Assembly (NCBI GenBank): GCA_028819255.1
Contig: JAPPMB010000135.1
Coordinates: forward strand, 1-64,000
Origin: Bryobacterales bacterium
GTDB lineage: Bacteria > Acidobacteriota > Terriglobia > Bryobacterales > UBA6623
Reading direction: 5' to 3'
Length of the DNA stretch: 64,000 bases
Position 1 is the stretch's first letter. The number at the start of each line of letters is the position of its first letter. Position numbers and translations under genes: made by a program. The notes below the pieces were generated by a model. It saw nothing but the letters and a program-made list of their open reading frames with translations, had not been told where the DNA came from and searched no databases. Positions 20,989 through 31,080 of the stretch are shown here, piece by piece.

Positions 20989-22305
20989 TCAGCCCTGAAT
21001 CACATCGATGACCAGATTCCGCTGCTGGGGTTCCATTGAGGAAATGCGGAAAGCGTCTTCAACGAGCTGCTGGGCTTCCTCGAGGTTCGTATCGTCGTTG
21101 TAGTACAGGGAGCACAGCCCCGTGTTGTTGAAGACCTGCTGGCCGACCTTCGCCTCGATCACGATGCCAACGGCCGGATCGTGCTGCCCTTCCTCGCCCG
21201 GCCCGGGCCATCCGCCGCCCAGCAGCACTGCGGCGCGGCCGATGTCCTCCGCGTTGATCTTGCTTACGTATCCGTCTCGCGGCGAAGTGATGGGAAGCGC
21301 TCCCTGCGGGTTCGGGAGCTTCACGAAATCAGTGAGAACCTCCGGATCCCCGCCCTGGGCGCCAATGACGCTCGCCAGCACCTGGAGAGCGGATCCGTCC
21401 TCGATCACCGAGGCCGCCTTCTCCCGAGCGTCGTCCATCGAGATCGTGGTGTCGGAAATATAGATCATCCGGGCGGCCAATTCGACGGCCAGGCCGGACA
21501 GATCGGTGGGTCCCTGCCCCTGGAGAGTCTGCGAGACCTCCATGATCTCCAAGGCATTGCCGACGGTGTGTCCGAGGGGCTGCTCCATGTCGGTCAGCAG
21601 CACCTGAACCTTGACGCCCAGCTTACGGCCGATTGAAATCAGCTGCTGGGCCAGCCTGCGAGCTTCGGTCCGGCCGGAAAGCAGCGAATCCTGGCTCACC
21701 TTGACATCGACGATGAGGCCGTTGAGGTCCTCGGCAAGCTTCTTGGACATGGCCGAAGCGGCGATGAGCTCGATGGACTCCAGGGTCGCCGTTTCGTCCC
21801 GCAGCTCATAGAGGCGCTTGTCGGCAGGCGCCAGAGACTCGCTCTGCTCGGCAAATGCCAAACCGAATTCCTTGACGAGGTCAGCGAAGTCGGTGACTTC
21901 AAGGTTCGTCCGGAATCCAGGAATCGCCATTAGCTTCTCCAAGGAGCCGATCATGTGGCGAGTGCCGCGCTCCACGATCATCGGGACCGCCACACCTGCG
22001 GCCGCTGCTATCGGGGCTGCAATCAGCGGCGTCTTGTCGCCCACTCCTCCCGTGGAGTAGCAGTCGACCCTAACCTTGTCAATTTCAGATAGATCCAGCT
22101 TCTCCCCGCACCGGAGCATTGCGGATGTTAGTGCATTTGTCTCGTTCGCGCTGAATCCATTGCAGACTCCGGCCATCAGCAAGGCACCCATCTGCGCGTC
22201 CGGAATTTCGTCCAAGGTGAATCCGGTGATCAGCCGCTCGTAGTCCTCCGGCGAGATTTCTTCGCTGTAACGCTTGCTCCGAATCAGGTCTACGATGCGA
22301 TCCAT
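20989..22305 (-). CDS. Thymidine/pyrimidine-nucleoside phosphorylase
   Basis: MDRIVDLIRSKRYSEEISPEDYERLITGFT; YSTGGVGDKTPLIAAPIAAAAG; VPMIVERGTRHMIGSLEKLMAIPGF. Confidence 0.93.
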   Translation of the reverse strand: MDRIVDLIRSKRYSEEISPEDYERLITGFTLDEIPDAQMGALLMAGVCNGFSANETNALTSAMLRCGEKLDLSEIDKVRVDCYSTGGVGDKTPLIAAPIAAAAGVAVPMIVERGTRHMIGSLEKLMAIPGFRTNLEVTDFADLVKEFGLAFAEQSESLAPADKRLYELRDETATLESIELIAASAMSKKLAEDLNGLIVDVKVSQDSLLSGRTEARRLAQQLISIGRKLGVKVQVLLTDMEQPLGHTVGNALEIMEVSQTLQGQGPTDLSGLAVELAARMIYISDTTISMDDAREKAASVIEDGSALQVLASVIGAQGGDPEVLTDFVKLPNPQGALPITSPRDGYVSKINAEDIGRAAVLLGGGWPGPGEEGQHDPAVGIVIEAKVGQQVFNNTGLCSLYYNDDTNLEEAQQLVEDAFRISSMEPQQRNLVIDVIQG

Positions 22306-22458
22306 AGTGAATTACGGTGCCTCTCCGCGCAGACCCGACCCGGGGCACTCGAAAGGCCCGGGTCCAAGCTACGATGCACAGATCCTGCACGAATTCGTTA
22401 CGATACCACAGTCTCGCCCGCGGCGCGTTGCGGAAGCGGGGACGCCGGCGATTCGCGG

Positions 22459-23301
22459 TCAGATCGGTCGAATCTGCGGAAGCGGAGCCCTGCACCGCCC
22501 CTGCGTAACTTCTCCGAAAAGCTCCAGGAGCGCCCTGGTCACCCTTCCGTTGGTAGCCACCAGCCGACCGTGGCCGGGACGGTAGCGACGCCCTTCGAAG
22601 TCGCAGTACTCACCGCCCGCCTCCGTCAGGATCACCAACCCGGCACCGACGTCCCACGACTTGAGGCCGATCTCCCAGAACCCGTCGAAATGGCCCTGCG
22701 CAACTGAGCACAGGTCGAGAGCGGCCGATCCGGTGCGACGCACGCCGTGCGTGAGCGTTGCGACCTGGTGGAAGTAGTGGATGTTGGGATTCCTTCCCCG
22801 CATCGAGCTGGGAAATCCCGTGGCGAACAGGCCCTTGGCCAGGTCGTCGACCTCGGACACGCGGATCCGTCGCCGGTTGAGGTATGCCCCCGAACCTCGT
22901 TCGGCCGCGAACACGTCGTCGCGAATCGGATCGTAGATCACGCCGATCAGGCCCTCTTCCCGACCCCATAGAGCGATGCTGACGCAGAACCGCTCCAGAC
23001 CGTGCGAGAAGTTGGTCGTCCCGTCCAGCGGGTCGACGTGCCAGACGAACTCCGGATCCCCTTCGAAGCCTCCACCTTCCTCTGCAACGATCGAGTGCGT
23101 CGGGAAGCGCGAGCGGATGCGCTCGACCACCCAGCGCTCCGACGCCCTGTCAGCGGCGGTCACCGTATCGAATCGCCCCTTGTACTCGACCTGCACCTTG
23201 GCGTAGTGCTGCATGAGAATCGCGCCTGCTCCCCGGGCGAGATCAGTGGCAAACGGGATGTAGTCTGCGGCGTGGACTGTCACACCACAGGCTATCAGCA
23301 C
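22459..23301 (-). CDS. Inositol monophosphatase family protein
   Basis: VAEEGGGFEGDPEFVWHVDPLDGTTNFSHG (DPxDGT motif) and SWDVGAGLVILTEAGG. Start uncertain. Confidence 0.92.
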   Translation of the reverse strand: MLIACGVTVHAADYIPFATDLARGAGAILMQHYAKVQVEYKGRFDTVTAADRASERWVVERIRSRFPTHSIVAEEGGGFEGDPEFVWHVDPLDGTTNFSHGLERFCVSIALWGREEGLIGVIYDPIRDDVFAAERGSGAYLNRRRIRVSEVDDLAKGLFATGFPSSMRGRNPNIHYFHQVATLTHGVRRTGSAALDLCSVAQGHFDGFWEIGLKSWDVGAGLVILTEAGGEYCDFEGRRYRPGHGRLVATNGRVTRALLELFGEVTQGRCRAPLPQIRPI

Positions 23302-23375
23302 TCCGAAACGAAGCCGTCCGGACAGGCCGCTGAAGCCCCTGCTCCTTCGCGGCTCTCCGAGACCTTGCCGCCGAA

Positions 23376-24458
23376 CTATCGACCCGGCCTGACGATCGAA
23401 GGCCTTCGCATGCCGTCCGGCTGACTCCGTTTCGCCTTGGCGGGCGGAGGCGTCGCTTCGGAGCCGCTCTGACCGGAACCACGCGCCTGCGGGATCGTGC
23501 GCACACTGGTGGGCGCGTCCCGAGCCGCCCGGGGTCGCAACGCCATCTCATCCGGGTCCGCGTAGTAGCCCGACCTGGCGAGCACCACGGCACCGGCCGG
23601 CGCCGCACGGATCTCGAGGGTGCGGAAGACCTCCTTGGTCTGAGCACCTTCGGTTCCCGGATAGAAACCCAGGAGGTACTGTGTGCGCAGATTGCGCAAA
23701 ACCTCCCCGAACGCCACATCGAGATTCTCAGCTCCCTGCTGGACGAAGGTCTCGCCGCCGCTGTTCCTGGCGAGCGTGATCAGGGCGTGTTCCCCGCCCC
23801 GGTTCCTGCCCGCATCGCTCTGGATCGGCAGCACGATCAGCGGATAGATGGCGACCTCGTGGTCGTGCGCGGCCCGCAGCGCGTCCGCGAACCTCCAGTG
23901 GCTGGTGGTGTCCCCGCCGTCCGTGATCATGACGATGACCCTGCGCCCCTCCCTGCGCGCCAGCTCCCCTGATGCCAGCCGGACGGCATCGTACACGGAG
24001 GTTCCCGACTCCGGACGCATGCTTCCGAGCGCCCTCTCGAGGGCTCTTCGGTTTCGGGTGAAGCGCTGGTGGACCTGGACGTCCGCCGAGAAGGAAAACA
24101 CCGCAGCCCGATCTCCGGGGTGCGATCCGCGACCGAGCAGGTTCTTCAGAAAGCGGCTCGCGGACTCGCGCTCGTATCGCAGCTCTATCGCGGTGCTCAG
24201 GCTCGTGTCCAACATGAGTGCGACCGAGAGGGGGCGGTTGGTGCGGCGCTCGAAGACGGCCACCCTGCGGGCCACGCCGGCTTCCAGAATCTCGAAGTCG
24301 CCGCGCTCGAGATCACCGACGGGAGCTCCATCGGCGTCCTTCACCGTCACAGGCAATGTGACCAGCCGAACGTCGGTGGCGAACACGGGTGTCTCCGGCT
24401 GCTGCGCCGGGAGGGAGAGGGCAGCCGGCAGCAGAAGGAAGGCGAACAGGCGACTCAC
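23376..24458 (-). CDS. VWFA-domain protein (Acidobacteria-associated VWFA type)
   Basis: VTVKDADGAPVGDLERGDFEILEAGVARRVAVF ... SVALMLDTSLSTA ... QYLLGFYPG; GTG start at 24458 overlaps the moaDE stop (GTGA). Confidence 0.85.
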   Translation of the reverse strand: MSRLFAFLLLPAALSLPAQQPETPVFATDVRLVTLPVTVKDADGAPVGDLERGDFEILEAGVARRVAVFERRTNRPLSVALMLDTSLSTAIELRYERESASRFLKNLLGRGSHPGDRAAVFSFSADVQVHQRFTRNRRALERALGSMRPESGTSVYDAVRLASGELARREGRRVIVMITDGGDTTSHWRFADALRAAHDHEVAIYPLIVLPIQSDAGRNRGGEHALITLARNSGGETFVQQGAENLDVAFGEVLRNLRTQYLLGFYPGTEGAQTKEVFRTLEIRAAPAGAVVLARSGYYADPDEMALRPRAARDAPTSVRTIPQARGSGQSGSEATPPPAKAKRSQPDGMRRPSIVRPGR

Positions 24459-25183
24459 GCCGCCGTGCGCGGCACGGACTCGTCCCACTTTCCCTCCACC
24501 CAGACCTCGCCGTCCGCGAAGTGCTCCTTCTTCCAGACCGGCACCTTCCGCTTCACGTCATTGATCGCTTCGAGGCTGGCCTTGTAGGCGGGCGCCCTGT
24601 GCGCCGACGCTACGACGATCGAGACGCTCGCCTCGCGAACTGCGAGCCGACCGATGCGGTGCACCAGCGACACACCGTGAATCGAATGGCGCTCCAGCAG
24701 ACCCCGCCCGATCTGCTCGAGTTGCCGCACTGCCAGCGGAACAAAGCACTCGTAGTCGAGGAAGAGTGTCCGGCGCCCTCCGGTGTTGTTCCGGACCACG
24801 CCTTCAAACACGATGACGGCGCCGTCACCATCCCCCTGCGTCCGGGCGGCCAGGGCCGCACTGTCGATGGGCTCCCTAGTGATGGCGGCAAACACTCCGT
24901 CACGGCTCACGCTCTCGACCCAGCCGCTTCCTCCGCTCACCGGAGGCATGATCGCCACCTCGTCGCCGTCCTCGACGGCCTCGGCCGGCTGGGCGAAACG
25001 CTCGTTCCTGGCAATGGCCACGCTCCCTGCCATGTCGGCAAGCCTCGGCATTTGAGACGAGTAATGCTGGAAAACCGTTGCGACCGAGGCTCCGGGAGGG
25101 AGCTCGATCTCGTCGCTTGACCGGCCAACCAAGTCCTTGAGCTGCCCGAAGAAGAGAACTCGAACGCGCATTTCCGCCTCCAT
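24455..25183 (-). CDS. MoaD-MoaE fusion (molybdopterin synthase small + large subunit)
   Basis: MoaD-like MRVRVLFFGQLKDLVGRSSDEIELPPGASV...EVAIMPPVSGG followed directly by MoaE-like GDGAVIVFEGVVRNNTGGRRTLFLDYECFVPLAVRQ...HRIGRLAVREASVSIVVASAHRAPAYKA...VPVWKKEHFADGEVWVEG. Confidence 0.93.
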   Translation of the reverse strand: MEAEMRVRVLFFGQLKDLVGRSSDEIELPPGASVATVFQHYSSQMPRLADMAGSVAIARNERFAQPAEAVEDGDEVAIMPPVSGGSGWVESVSRDGVFAAITREPIDSAALAARTQGDGDGAVIVFEGVVRNNTGGRRTLFLDYECFVPLAVRQLEQIGRGLLERHSIHGVSLVHRIGRLAVREASVSIVVASAHRAPAYKASLEAINDVKRKVPVWKKEHFADGEVWVEGKWDESVPRTAA

Positions 25184-25206
25184 TCTCGCAAGGCAGGACG
25201 GGATTG

Positions 25207-26439
25207 TCAGCGAGGAACGATCAGGCCGCCGAGCCGCTCCCTCGCTGTGGTGCGGGGAGTGCAGCGCGTCTCCCAAGCCTCGAGGTACTTCAGGCCCGTC
25301 CCGGTGTTGTAGATGAGGAGCTCGTCGTCACGGGACAGGAATCCGTCCCGGAGCAGCCGGCGGGCGGCAGCGACGCACGTCGCGCCTTCAGGCGCCACGA
25401 ACAGCCCTTCGGACTCCGCCAGCAGCAGACCGGCATCCAGCGTCTCCTGGTCGTCGATGGAAAGGGCCGTGCCCCTGCTCTGCCGCAGGGCTTCGAGGAC
25501 AAGGAAGTCGCCAAGCGCCTTGGGCACTCTCAGTCCGCTCGCAACTGTGGAGGCGTTCTCCCAGTGTCGGGACTCGATCTCGCCCGCCTCCCAGGCGCGG
25601 ACGATCGGGGCGCAGCCGGACGCCTGCACGGCGATCATTCTGGGCCGCTTGGAGCCGATCCAGCCCATCTCCTCCAGTTCGGCGAACGCCTTCCACATGC
25701 CGATGAGGCCCACCCCGCCGCCCGTGGGATAGAAGATCGCATCCGGAACCCGCCAGCCGAGCTGCTCCGCAAGCTCGAAGCCCATGGTCTTCTTTCCTTC
25801 GATGCGGTAGGGCTCCTTGAGGGTCGACACTTCGAACCAGCCCTCGGACTCCCGCCTCTCGGCAACGATTCGGCCACAGTCGCTGATCAGGCCGTCCACG
25901 AGCGTGACGTGGGCACCCATGGCTTCGCATTCGATGGCGTTGGCGCGCGGAACATCGACGGGAAGGAAGAGATGAGCCTCCAGACCGGCCCTAGCGGCAT
26001 AAGCCGCCAGCGCGCCGGCGGCGTTGCCCGCGGACGGAGCGGCCAGCTTTCGCGCCCCAAGTTCCTTCGCCATCGAAACGGCCACCGCCATGCCCCGCGC
26101 CTTGAACGTGCCTGTCGGATTGGCGCTTTCGTCCTTGATCAGAAGGTTCCGGCTGCCGATCCGCTCTCCGAGCCTCGGGGTTTCCAGAAGTGGGGTCAGG
26201 CCCTCGCCGAGCGTGACAAGGTTGCGGGGGTCGCGCAGCGGCAGCAAAGGAGCGTACCGCCAAAGACTGCGCGCTCCACGCTCCACAGCATCGCGGTCGG
26301 CCTGGCTGCGGGCGGCCGGGAGATCGTAGCGGACCAGCAGCGGTGCGCCGGCGGGTGAGAGATTTGCGAGCGCGCCCGCGGGCACTTTTTCGCCGGTTCG
26401 GCTGCACTCCAAGTGGGAAACGAACGTCTTATGATGCAA
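25207..26439 (-). CDS. thrC: Threonine synthase-like PLP enzyme
   Basis: HLECSRTGEKVPA (Cys motif), LLIKDESANPTGTFKARGMAVAV (PLP Lys), SAGNAAGALAAYAARAG, FYPTGGGVGLIGMWKAF. Start uncertain (TTG 26439 possible). Confidence 0.9.
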   Translation of the reverse strand: MHHKTFVSHLECSRTGEKVPAGALANLSPAGAPLLVRYDLPAARSQADRDAVERGARSLWRYAPLLPLRDPRNLVTLGEGLTPLLETPRLGERIGSRNLLIKDESANPTGTFKARGMAVAVSMAKELGARKLAAPSAGNAAGALAAYAARAGLEAHLFLPVDVPRANAIECEAMGAHVTLVDGLISDCGRIVAERRESEGWFEVSTLKEPYRIEGKKTMGFELAEQLGWRVPDAIFYPTGGGVGLIGMWKAFAELEEMGWIGSKRPRMIAVQASGCAPIVRAWEAGEIESRHWENASTVASGLRVPKALGDFLVLEALRQSRGTALSIDDQETLDAGLLLAESEGLFVAPEGATCVAAARRLLRDGFLSRDDELLIYNTGTGLKYLEAWETRCTPRTTARERLGGLIVPR

Positions 26440-26449
26440 GAACGCAAGT

Positions 26450-27172
26450 ATGCAACACGTCGGGTGCCAGCGTCTACTTGCGAGCCTGCTGCTAGTCGCC
26501 GGGGCTCTGTCCGCCGAGACCGTGGTCCTGCGCAACGGGTTCCGGCTGCAAGCCGACCGGCACGTGTCTGGCGCCGGGACGATGCGCCTGTTGCTCGCGA
26601 ACGGAGGCTGGGTGGAGGTTTCGGCCTCGGAGGTGGAGCGCGTGGAGCCGGATGCTGCGATCGGTCCTCAGAAATCGCCAGACAATCCGGGAGCATCCGC
26701 CGCTGCACCGCGCGGATCCGAGGGATTGCCCGACCACATCGACCGGTTTGCCAGTCTCCACGGTCTGCCGCGGGAACTGGTGCGGGCCGTGATCCGGGCG
26801 GAGTCGGGGGAGCGGCAGGACGCGGTCTCCCCCAAAGGCGCCATCGGGCTGATGCAGCTGATGCCCGGGACCGCCGCCGAGCTGGGTGTTGATCCGACTA
26901 GCGTCGCGGGGAACATCGAGGGAGGCACCCGCTACCTGAAGCAGATGCTGGACCGCTACGAAGGGCACGGCGACCAGCTGGTGAGAGCGCTGGCAGCGTA
27001 CAACGCCGGGCCCGGAAGCGTTGCCGAGCACGACGGTCTCCCGCCTTACGCGGAGACGGTCGATTACGTCGCGAGAGTGGTTCGCAGCTTCCTGGATGCC
27101 TCGCCGACCCGTTCGGACGGCTCCCGGGAACGCGAGTGTTCGGCGCCAGCTCCGCATGGCAGTGCCCCGTAG
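26450..27172 (+). CDS. Exported lytic transglycosylase (SLT domain)
   Basis: VIRAESGERQDAVSPKGAIGLMQLMPGTAAELGV ... ALAAYNAGPGSV. Confidence 0.93.
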   Translation: MQHVGCQRLLASLLLVAGALSAETVVLRNGFRLQADRHVSGAGTMRLLLANGGWVEVSASEVERVEPDAAIGPQKSPDNPGASAAAPRGSEGLPDHIDRFASLHGLPRELVRAVIRAESGERQDAVSPKGAIGLMQLMPGTAAELGVDPTSVAGNIEGGTRYLKQMLDRYEGHGDQLVRALAAYNAGPGSVAEHDGLPPYAETVDYVARVVRSFLDASPTRSDGSRERECSAPAPHGSAP

Positions 27173-27322
27173 GCCTGAAGCGCCCACGCCGACACTCAGA
27201 ACGGGCCGAAACCCGAATCGCGCGTCATCGTGTCCGAAATCCTTGCGCCTTGGTGGAGCGACGGGCGCTTCCCCGCGATGAACTGCAACGACTCCGGACG
27301 GATGCCGAGACCGGTCCCGGCA

Positions 27323-28333
27323 TCAGGGCAAGGCGGCCACCCACACTCTCCCTTGCACGCTGCGGCCGTCCTTGGAGCCGCCGGCCACATAGAGCCTTCC
27401 GCCTAGAATGGCCGCGGCCGGAGACGACAGCGGCATCGGCAGCTCACCCAGAAGGTCCCACTGACCGCCCGGCTCCAGGACCAGAATGTCCGGATCGACG
27501 GACTTGGTCCCCCCATCCGGGGTCGTGTGGCCGCCCACCATGTGGATCCGGCCATCATGGACGAACGTGCCCGCCTCGGCATGGGAATGGCCCTTGGGCA
27601 GGTCCGGTCCGCGACTCCATGTGTCGGTTGCGGCGTCGTAAATGTCAACTCGGGCCTGATCAATCTGTTCGCTGTCGTGATGGAGCTGTCCGCCAATGGC
27701 ATAGATCCTGTTCTCGACGGAGACGGTCGAGAACTGGTTGCGCGGCACGGGCAGGGGTGCGGCCTCCCCCCAGGCTGCCGATCCGGCAGCCCACTGGTCG
27801 AGATCCAGGACCCAATGGTCGCCGGAATCGGTGTCTCGATCCGCCTTCAAGCCCCCAAGATAGTGCAGTTTGCGGCCCACCCGGGCCAGCCCTCCCCCAG
27901 CTCGGGGCTCGGGCAGCAGCGGAGCGGCGGTGTACCGGTCGAGGTCGAGGTCATAGCTCCAGACCTCGGCGATGGCATGCCCCTTGTAGCCGTCCTTGAA
28001 ACCGCCGGCGAACCACACCGTCCGTCCGTCGAGCACGGCGTTGGCATGGGTGATCCCGCTTGGCGTGTCCCGGATTCGCGTCCAGCTTCCGTCCTCGGGA
28101 TCGAACACGTCCGTGCGCCTGGTCGACTTGACACCCGCGGTGTAGCCGGCAAAAAGGTAGAGCTTGCCGTCAAGCGAGGTGGTGACGGCCTCCCATTTCC
28201 CGACCGGCATCTCGGGCAATTCCTCCCACACAAGGTCCCCGGCGATTGCGATTGTGGTCCAGACGGCGGCAGTCAGGACCAGCAGCCGTGCACGGGGGAA
28301 TCGGAAGCCTTGGAAGGGGCCTTTGGCGGTCAT
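27323..28333 (-). CDS. Exported Kelch-repeat beta-propeller protein
   Basis: Kelch-like repeats LYLFAGYTAGVKSTRRTDVFDPEDGSWT, IYAIGGQLHHDSEQIDQARVDIYDAATDTWS, RLYVAGGSKDG. Confidence 0.85.
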   Translation of the reverse strand: MTAKGPFQGFRFPRARLLVLTAAVWTTIAIAGDLVWEELPEMPVGKWEAVTTSLDGKLYLFAGYTAGVKSTRRTDVFDPEDGSWTRIRDTPSGITHANAVLDGRTVWFAGGFKDGYKGHAIAEVWSYDLDLDRYTAAPLLPEPRAGGGLARVGRKLHYLGGLKADRDTDSGDHWVLDLDQWAAGSAAWGEAAPLPVPRNQFSTVSVENRIYAIGGQLHHDSEQIDQARVDIYDAATDTWSRGPDLPKGHSHAEAGTFVHDGRIHMVGGHTTPDGGTKSVDPDILVLEPGGQWDLLGELPMPLSSPAAAILGGRLYVAGGSKDGRSVQGRVWVAALP

Positions 28334-28424
28334 CGGTGATTCTCGGGCGGGCACGACGAGCCGGAGCACTTGCGCCAGCCAACACCGGACCATGATAGGG
28401 CACGGCGCGGGCCGGCGGTGGCGG

Positions 28425-29903
28425 TCACGCCGCGCCGGCCGGGATCCTGAATTCGTCGCGCGTGCGGTCGGTCCACTCACGCAAGAGCCCCCTGTGGCGT
28501 TCGAGCCTCGCTCTAGCCCCCGGATCGCCGGCCAGATTGCTCACTTCGCCGGGATCGAGGTCCAGATCGAAGAACTGCTCGGGCCTCTCTCCGCCGTTGA
28601 AGGCCACGTACTTGTAGCGTTCAGTGCGGACCATGCGCCCCTCGCGACCCGGGAAACCCAGGTCAGACAGTTCCGAGACGACGAACCGGCGATCGAATGC
28701 CTCGCCCCGGATCGCGGGACGCAGGGTGCGGCCGGTCACCCGGCTCGGCGCCGGAACCCCCGCGTAGTCGCAGAGCGTGGGAAGGATGTCGACGCCTGAC
28801 GCCAGAGCGTCACTGTCGACCACCGCGCGACGTTCCACTCCCCGGCCGGCGATGATCAGCGGAACCTTGGCGGTCTCTTCCCAGAATGCCGCCTTCTGGG
28901 TCCATCGGTGAGCGCCGAGACCCTCGCCATGGTCCGAAGTCAACGCGATGACCGTGTTCTCGGCGAGTCCGCGGAAGCGCAGGGCTGAGAGCACCCGGCC
29001 GATCTGGCGGTCCACGTCCTCGCACATCCGGTAGTAGTCGTGAACGTAGTGGCGAAAGTCGTCGGCCCTCCATTCCTTCGAGATGTGGAGGGAGTTGGAC
29101 ATCCGGTTGAAGTTGCCGTAGCGATGGTGCTGCATGTATTCGGGCTCGTCCGGATCTCTCCACATGTTCCCCGGAGCGGCGGGGAAACGGGCGACCGAGT
29201 CGTAGTCCCGGCTGCCCTCGTGGCCGCGAATCCAGTGGCAGACATCATGCGGATTCATGAACGACGCCACGAGTAGGAACGGCTCAGCGGGACCTCCGTG
29301 CATGAACTCGACGCACTTCGTGGCGAGGGGCTCGTCCATGTGGGCGCCAAGTGTGTGGCCCCCGATCAGCCTTTCGAATCCGGCCGGCTCACCGAACCCG
29401 CCGGGAAGATGCCATTTGCCGGCATAGAAGGTCTCGTATCCGTGCGCCCGAAAATGCTCGCCCAGGTTGGGAATCCCGTCGGCAATGGCCTCGCCGTTTC
29501 TCATCACCCCGGTCTCGTGGGGCATCAGACCCGTCATCACGCTGCTCCGCGCCGGCGAGCAAACCGGATAGGTGCAGTAGGACTCGGTGAAGCTGACGCC
29601 ATCGGCAGCGATGCTGTCCATGGCCGGTGTTTCCAGATGCGGGTTGCCGTTGGCGCCAAGGGCATGCATCGACTGCTGGTCCGTCGTGATCAGCAGCACG
29701 TTGGGCCTCGCTGCCTGGGCGCCCGCGGCCTGAGCCATGGGCAGGGCCGAGGTACCGGCCAGGAACGAACGGCGGCTGAGATGGTCCGGAATGGTGTCTG
29801 TCCGATCTACCTTAGTGCATTGGCGAATTCGCGGGCACGGGAAGCGCGGACTTCCCCGAAATCCTGCCGCAACTATACTCAAGGTTCGGCCCCGATTCCG
29901 CAT
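28425..29903 (-). CDS. Tat-exported Cys-type sulfatase (arylsulfatase/choline-sulfatase-like)
   Basis: SRRSFLAGTSALP Tat motif; RPNVLLITTDQQSMHALG; CSPARSSVMTGL formylglycine motif (CxPxR); TSDHGEGLGAHRW. The 5' end of this ORF is probably over-extended. Confidence 0.9.
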   Translation of the reverse strand: MRNRGRTLSIVAAGFRGSPRFPCPRIRQCTKVDRTDTIPDHLSRRSFLAGTSALPMAQAAGAQAARPNVLLITTDQQSMHALGANGNPHLETPAMDSIAADGVSFTESYCTYPVCSPARSSVMTGLMPHETGVMRNGEAIADGIPNLGEHFRAHGYETFYAGKWHLPGGFGEPAGFERLIGGHTLGAHMDEPLATKCVEFMHGGPAEPFLLVASFMNPHDVCHWIRGHEGSRDYDSVARFPAAPGNMWRDPDEPEYMQHHRYGNFNRMSNSLHISKEWRADDFRHYVHDYYRMCEDVDRQIGRVLSALRFRGLAENTVIALTSDHGEGLGAHRWTQKAAFWEETAKVPLIIAGRGVERRAVVDSDALASGVDILPTLCDYAGVPAPSRVTGRTLRPAIRGEAFDRRFVVSELSDLGFPGREGRMVRTERYKYVAFNGGERPEQFFDLDLDPGEVSNLAGDPGARARLERHRGLLREWTDRTRDEFRIPAGAA

Positions 29904-31080
29904 GAAAACCCAAACGACCCTCGTGCATGCCGGCGACCGCCAAAAGCTCGGCGACTTCGTTCCCGTCTCGACGCCCGTATACGCCTCCTCAAGCTTCTTC
30001 TACGACACGATGGAGGAGCTCGCGGACGTGTTCGCGGACAGGCAGCCGGGTCAGACCTATGCCCGTCTGGGCAACCCCAGCGCAAACGCGCTGGAACAGC
30101 AGGTGGCCGCACTCGAGGGGACTGACGGGGCGTTCGCCACGGCCTCCGGAATGGCAGCGGTGCATCTCGCTCTGATGGCAGCCCTTGTGGATCGCCGACA
30201 GTCCATCGTCGCTGCCAACGTGCTCTACGGCGGGAGCCTTGAGCTACTGAGAGCGGTCCTGCCCGAGGCGGGAATCGACGTGCGATTCTGCGACTTCTGC
30301 GACCTTGACGCGCTGGAGGCGGCCGTCGAAGAGACCCGTCCGGCGCTGCTCATCACCGAGACGGTCACCAATCCGTGCCTCCGTGTCGCCGACCTCGACC
30401 GGGTCAGCGAGATCGCCAAGTCCGCCGACGCACTGCTGCTGGTTGACAACACCTTCACGCCGCTGCTGATCAAGCCGTTCGACCATGGCGCGGACATGGT
30501 GATCCACAGCGCCACAAAGTACCTAGGAGGACACGGGGACGTTCTGGCCGGGCTCGTGGCCGCGCCTGAAGAGCACCACGAGGCTCTCAGATTCACGCAC
30601 CGCTGCCTCGGAGGCAATCTTGGCCCATTCGAGGCATTTCTGGTGATGCGGGGAATCAAGACGCTGCCGCTCCGCATGCGTCGTCACTGCGACAACGCGC
30701 GGATGGTGTTCGAGGCTCTGAACGGCCATCCGGGTCTCGAGCGGGTCCTTTTTCCGGGTGATCCGAATCATCCCGACCGGGACACCGTCGCCGCGCTCCT
30801 GCCTTCCGGAAAGGTCGGCGGCGCCCTCTGTGTCGACGTGAAGGGCGGCGAGGAGGGCGCGCTGGACTTCTCGGACCGATTGCACCTGGTCGCGACCTCG
30901 GCCAGCATCGGCGACCTGACGACGCTGGCGCTCCACCCGGTCAGCACGACCCACCGAATGCTGACGCCCGAGGAGAGGGAGGATCTGGACATCACTGACG
31001 GACTTGTCCGGCTCTCGATTGGAGCCGAGCACATCGACGACATCGTCGCTGACCTCACGCAGGCGCTGGAGCCCGCATGA
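29902..31080 (+). CDS. Cys/Met metabolism PLP-dependent enzyme (methionine gamma-lyase / cystathionine gamma-synthase / O-acylhomoserine sulfhydrylase family)
   Basis: TYARLGNPSANALEQQVAALEGTDGAFATASGMAAVHLAL; PLP-Lys motif VIHSATKYLGGHGDVLAG. Confidence 0.91.
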   Translation: MKTQTTLVHAGDRQKLGDFVPVSTPVYASSSFFYDTMEELADVFADRQPGQTYARLGNPSANALEQQVAALEGTDGAFATASGMAAVHLALMAALVDRRQSIVAANVLYGGSLELLRAVLPEAGIDVRFCDFCDLDALEAAVEETRPALLITETVTNPCLRVADLDRVSEIAKSADALLLVDNTFTPLLIKPFDHGADMVIHSATKYLGGHGDVLAGLVAAPEEHHEALRFTHRCLGGNLGPFEAFLVMRGIKTLPLRMRRHCDNARMVFEALNGHPGLERVLFPGDPNHPDRDTVAALLPSGKVGGALCVDVKGGEEGALDFSDRLHLVATSASIGDLTTLALHPVSTTHRMLTPEEREDLDITDGLVRLSIGAEHIDDIVADLTQALEPA

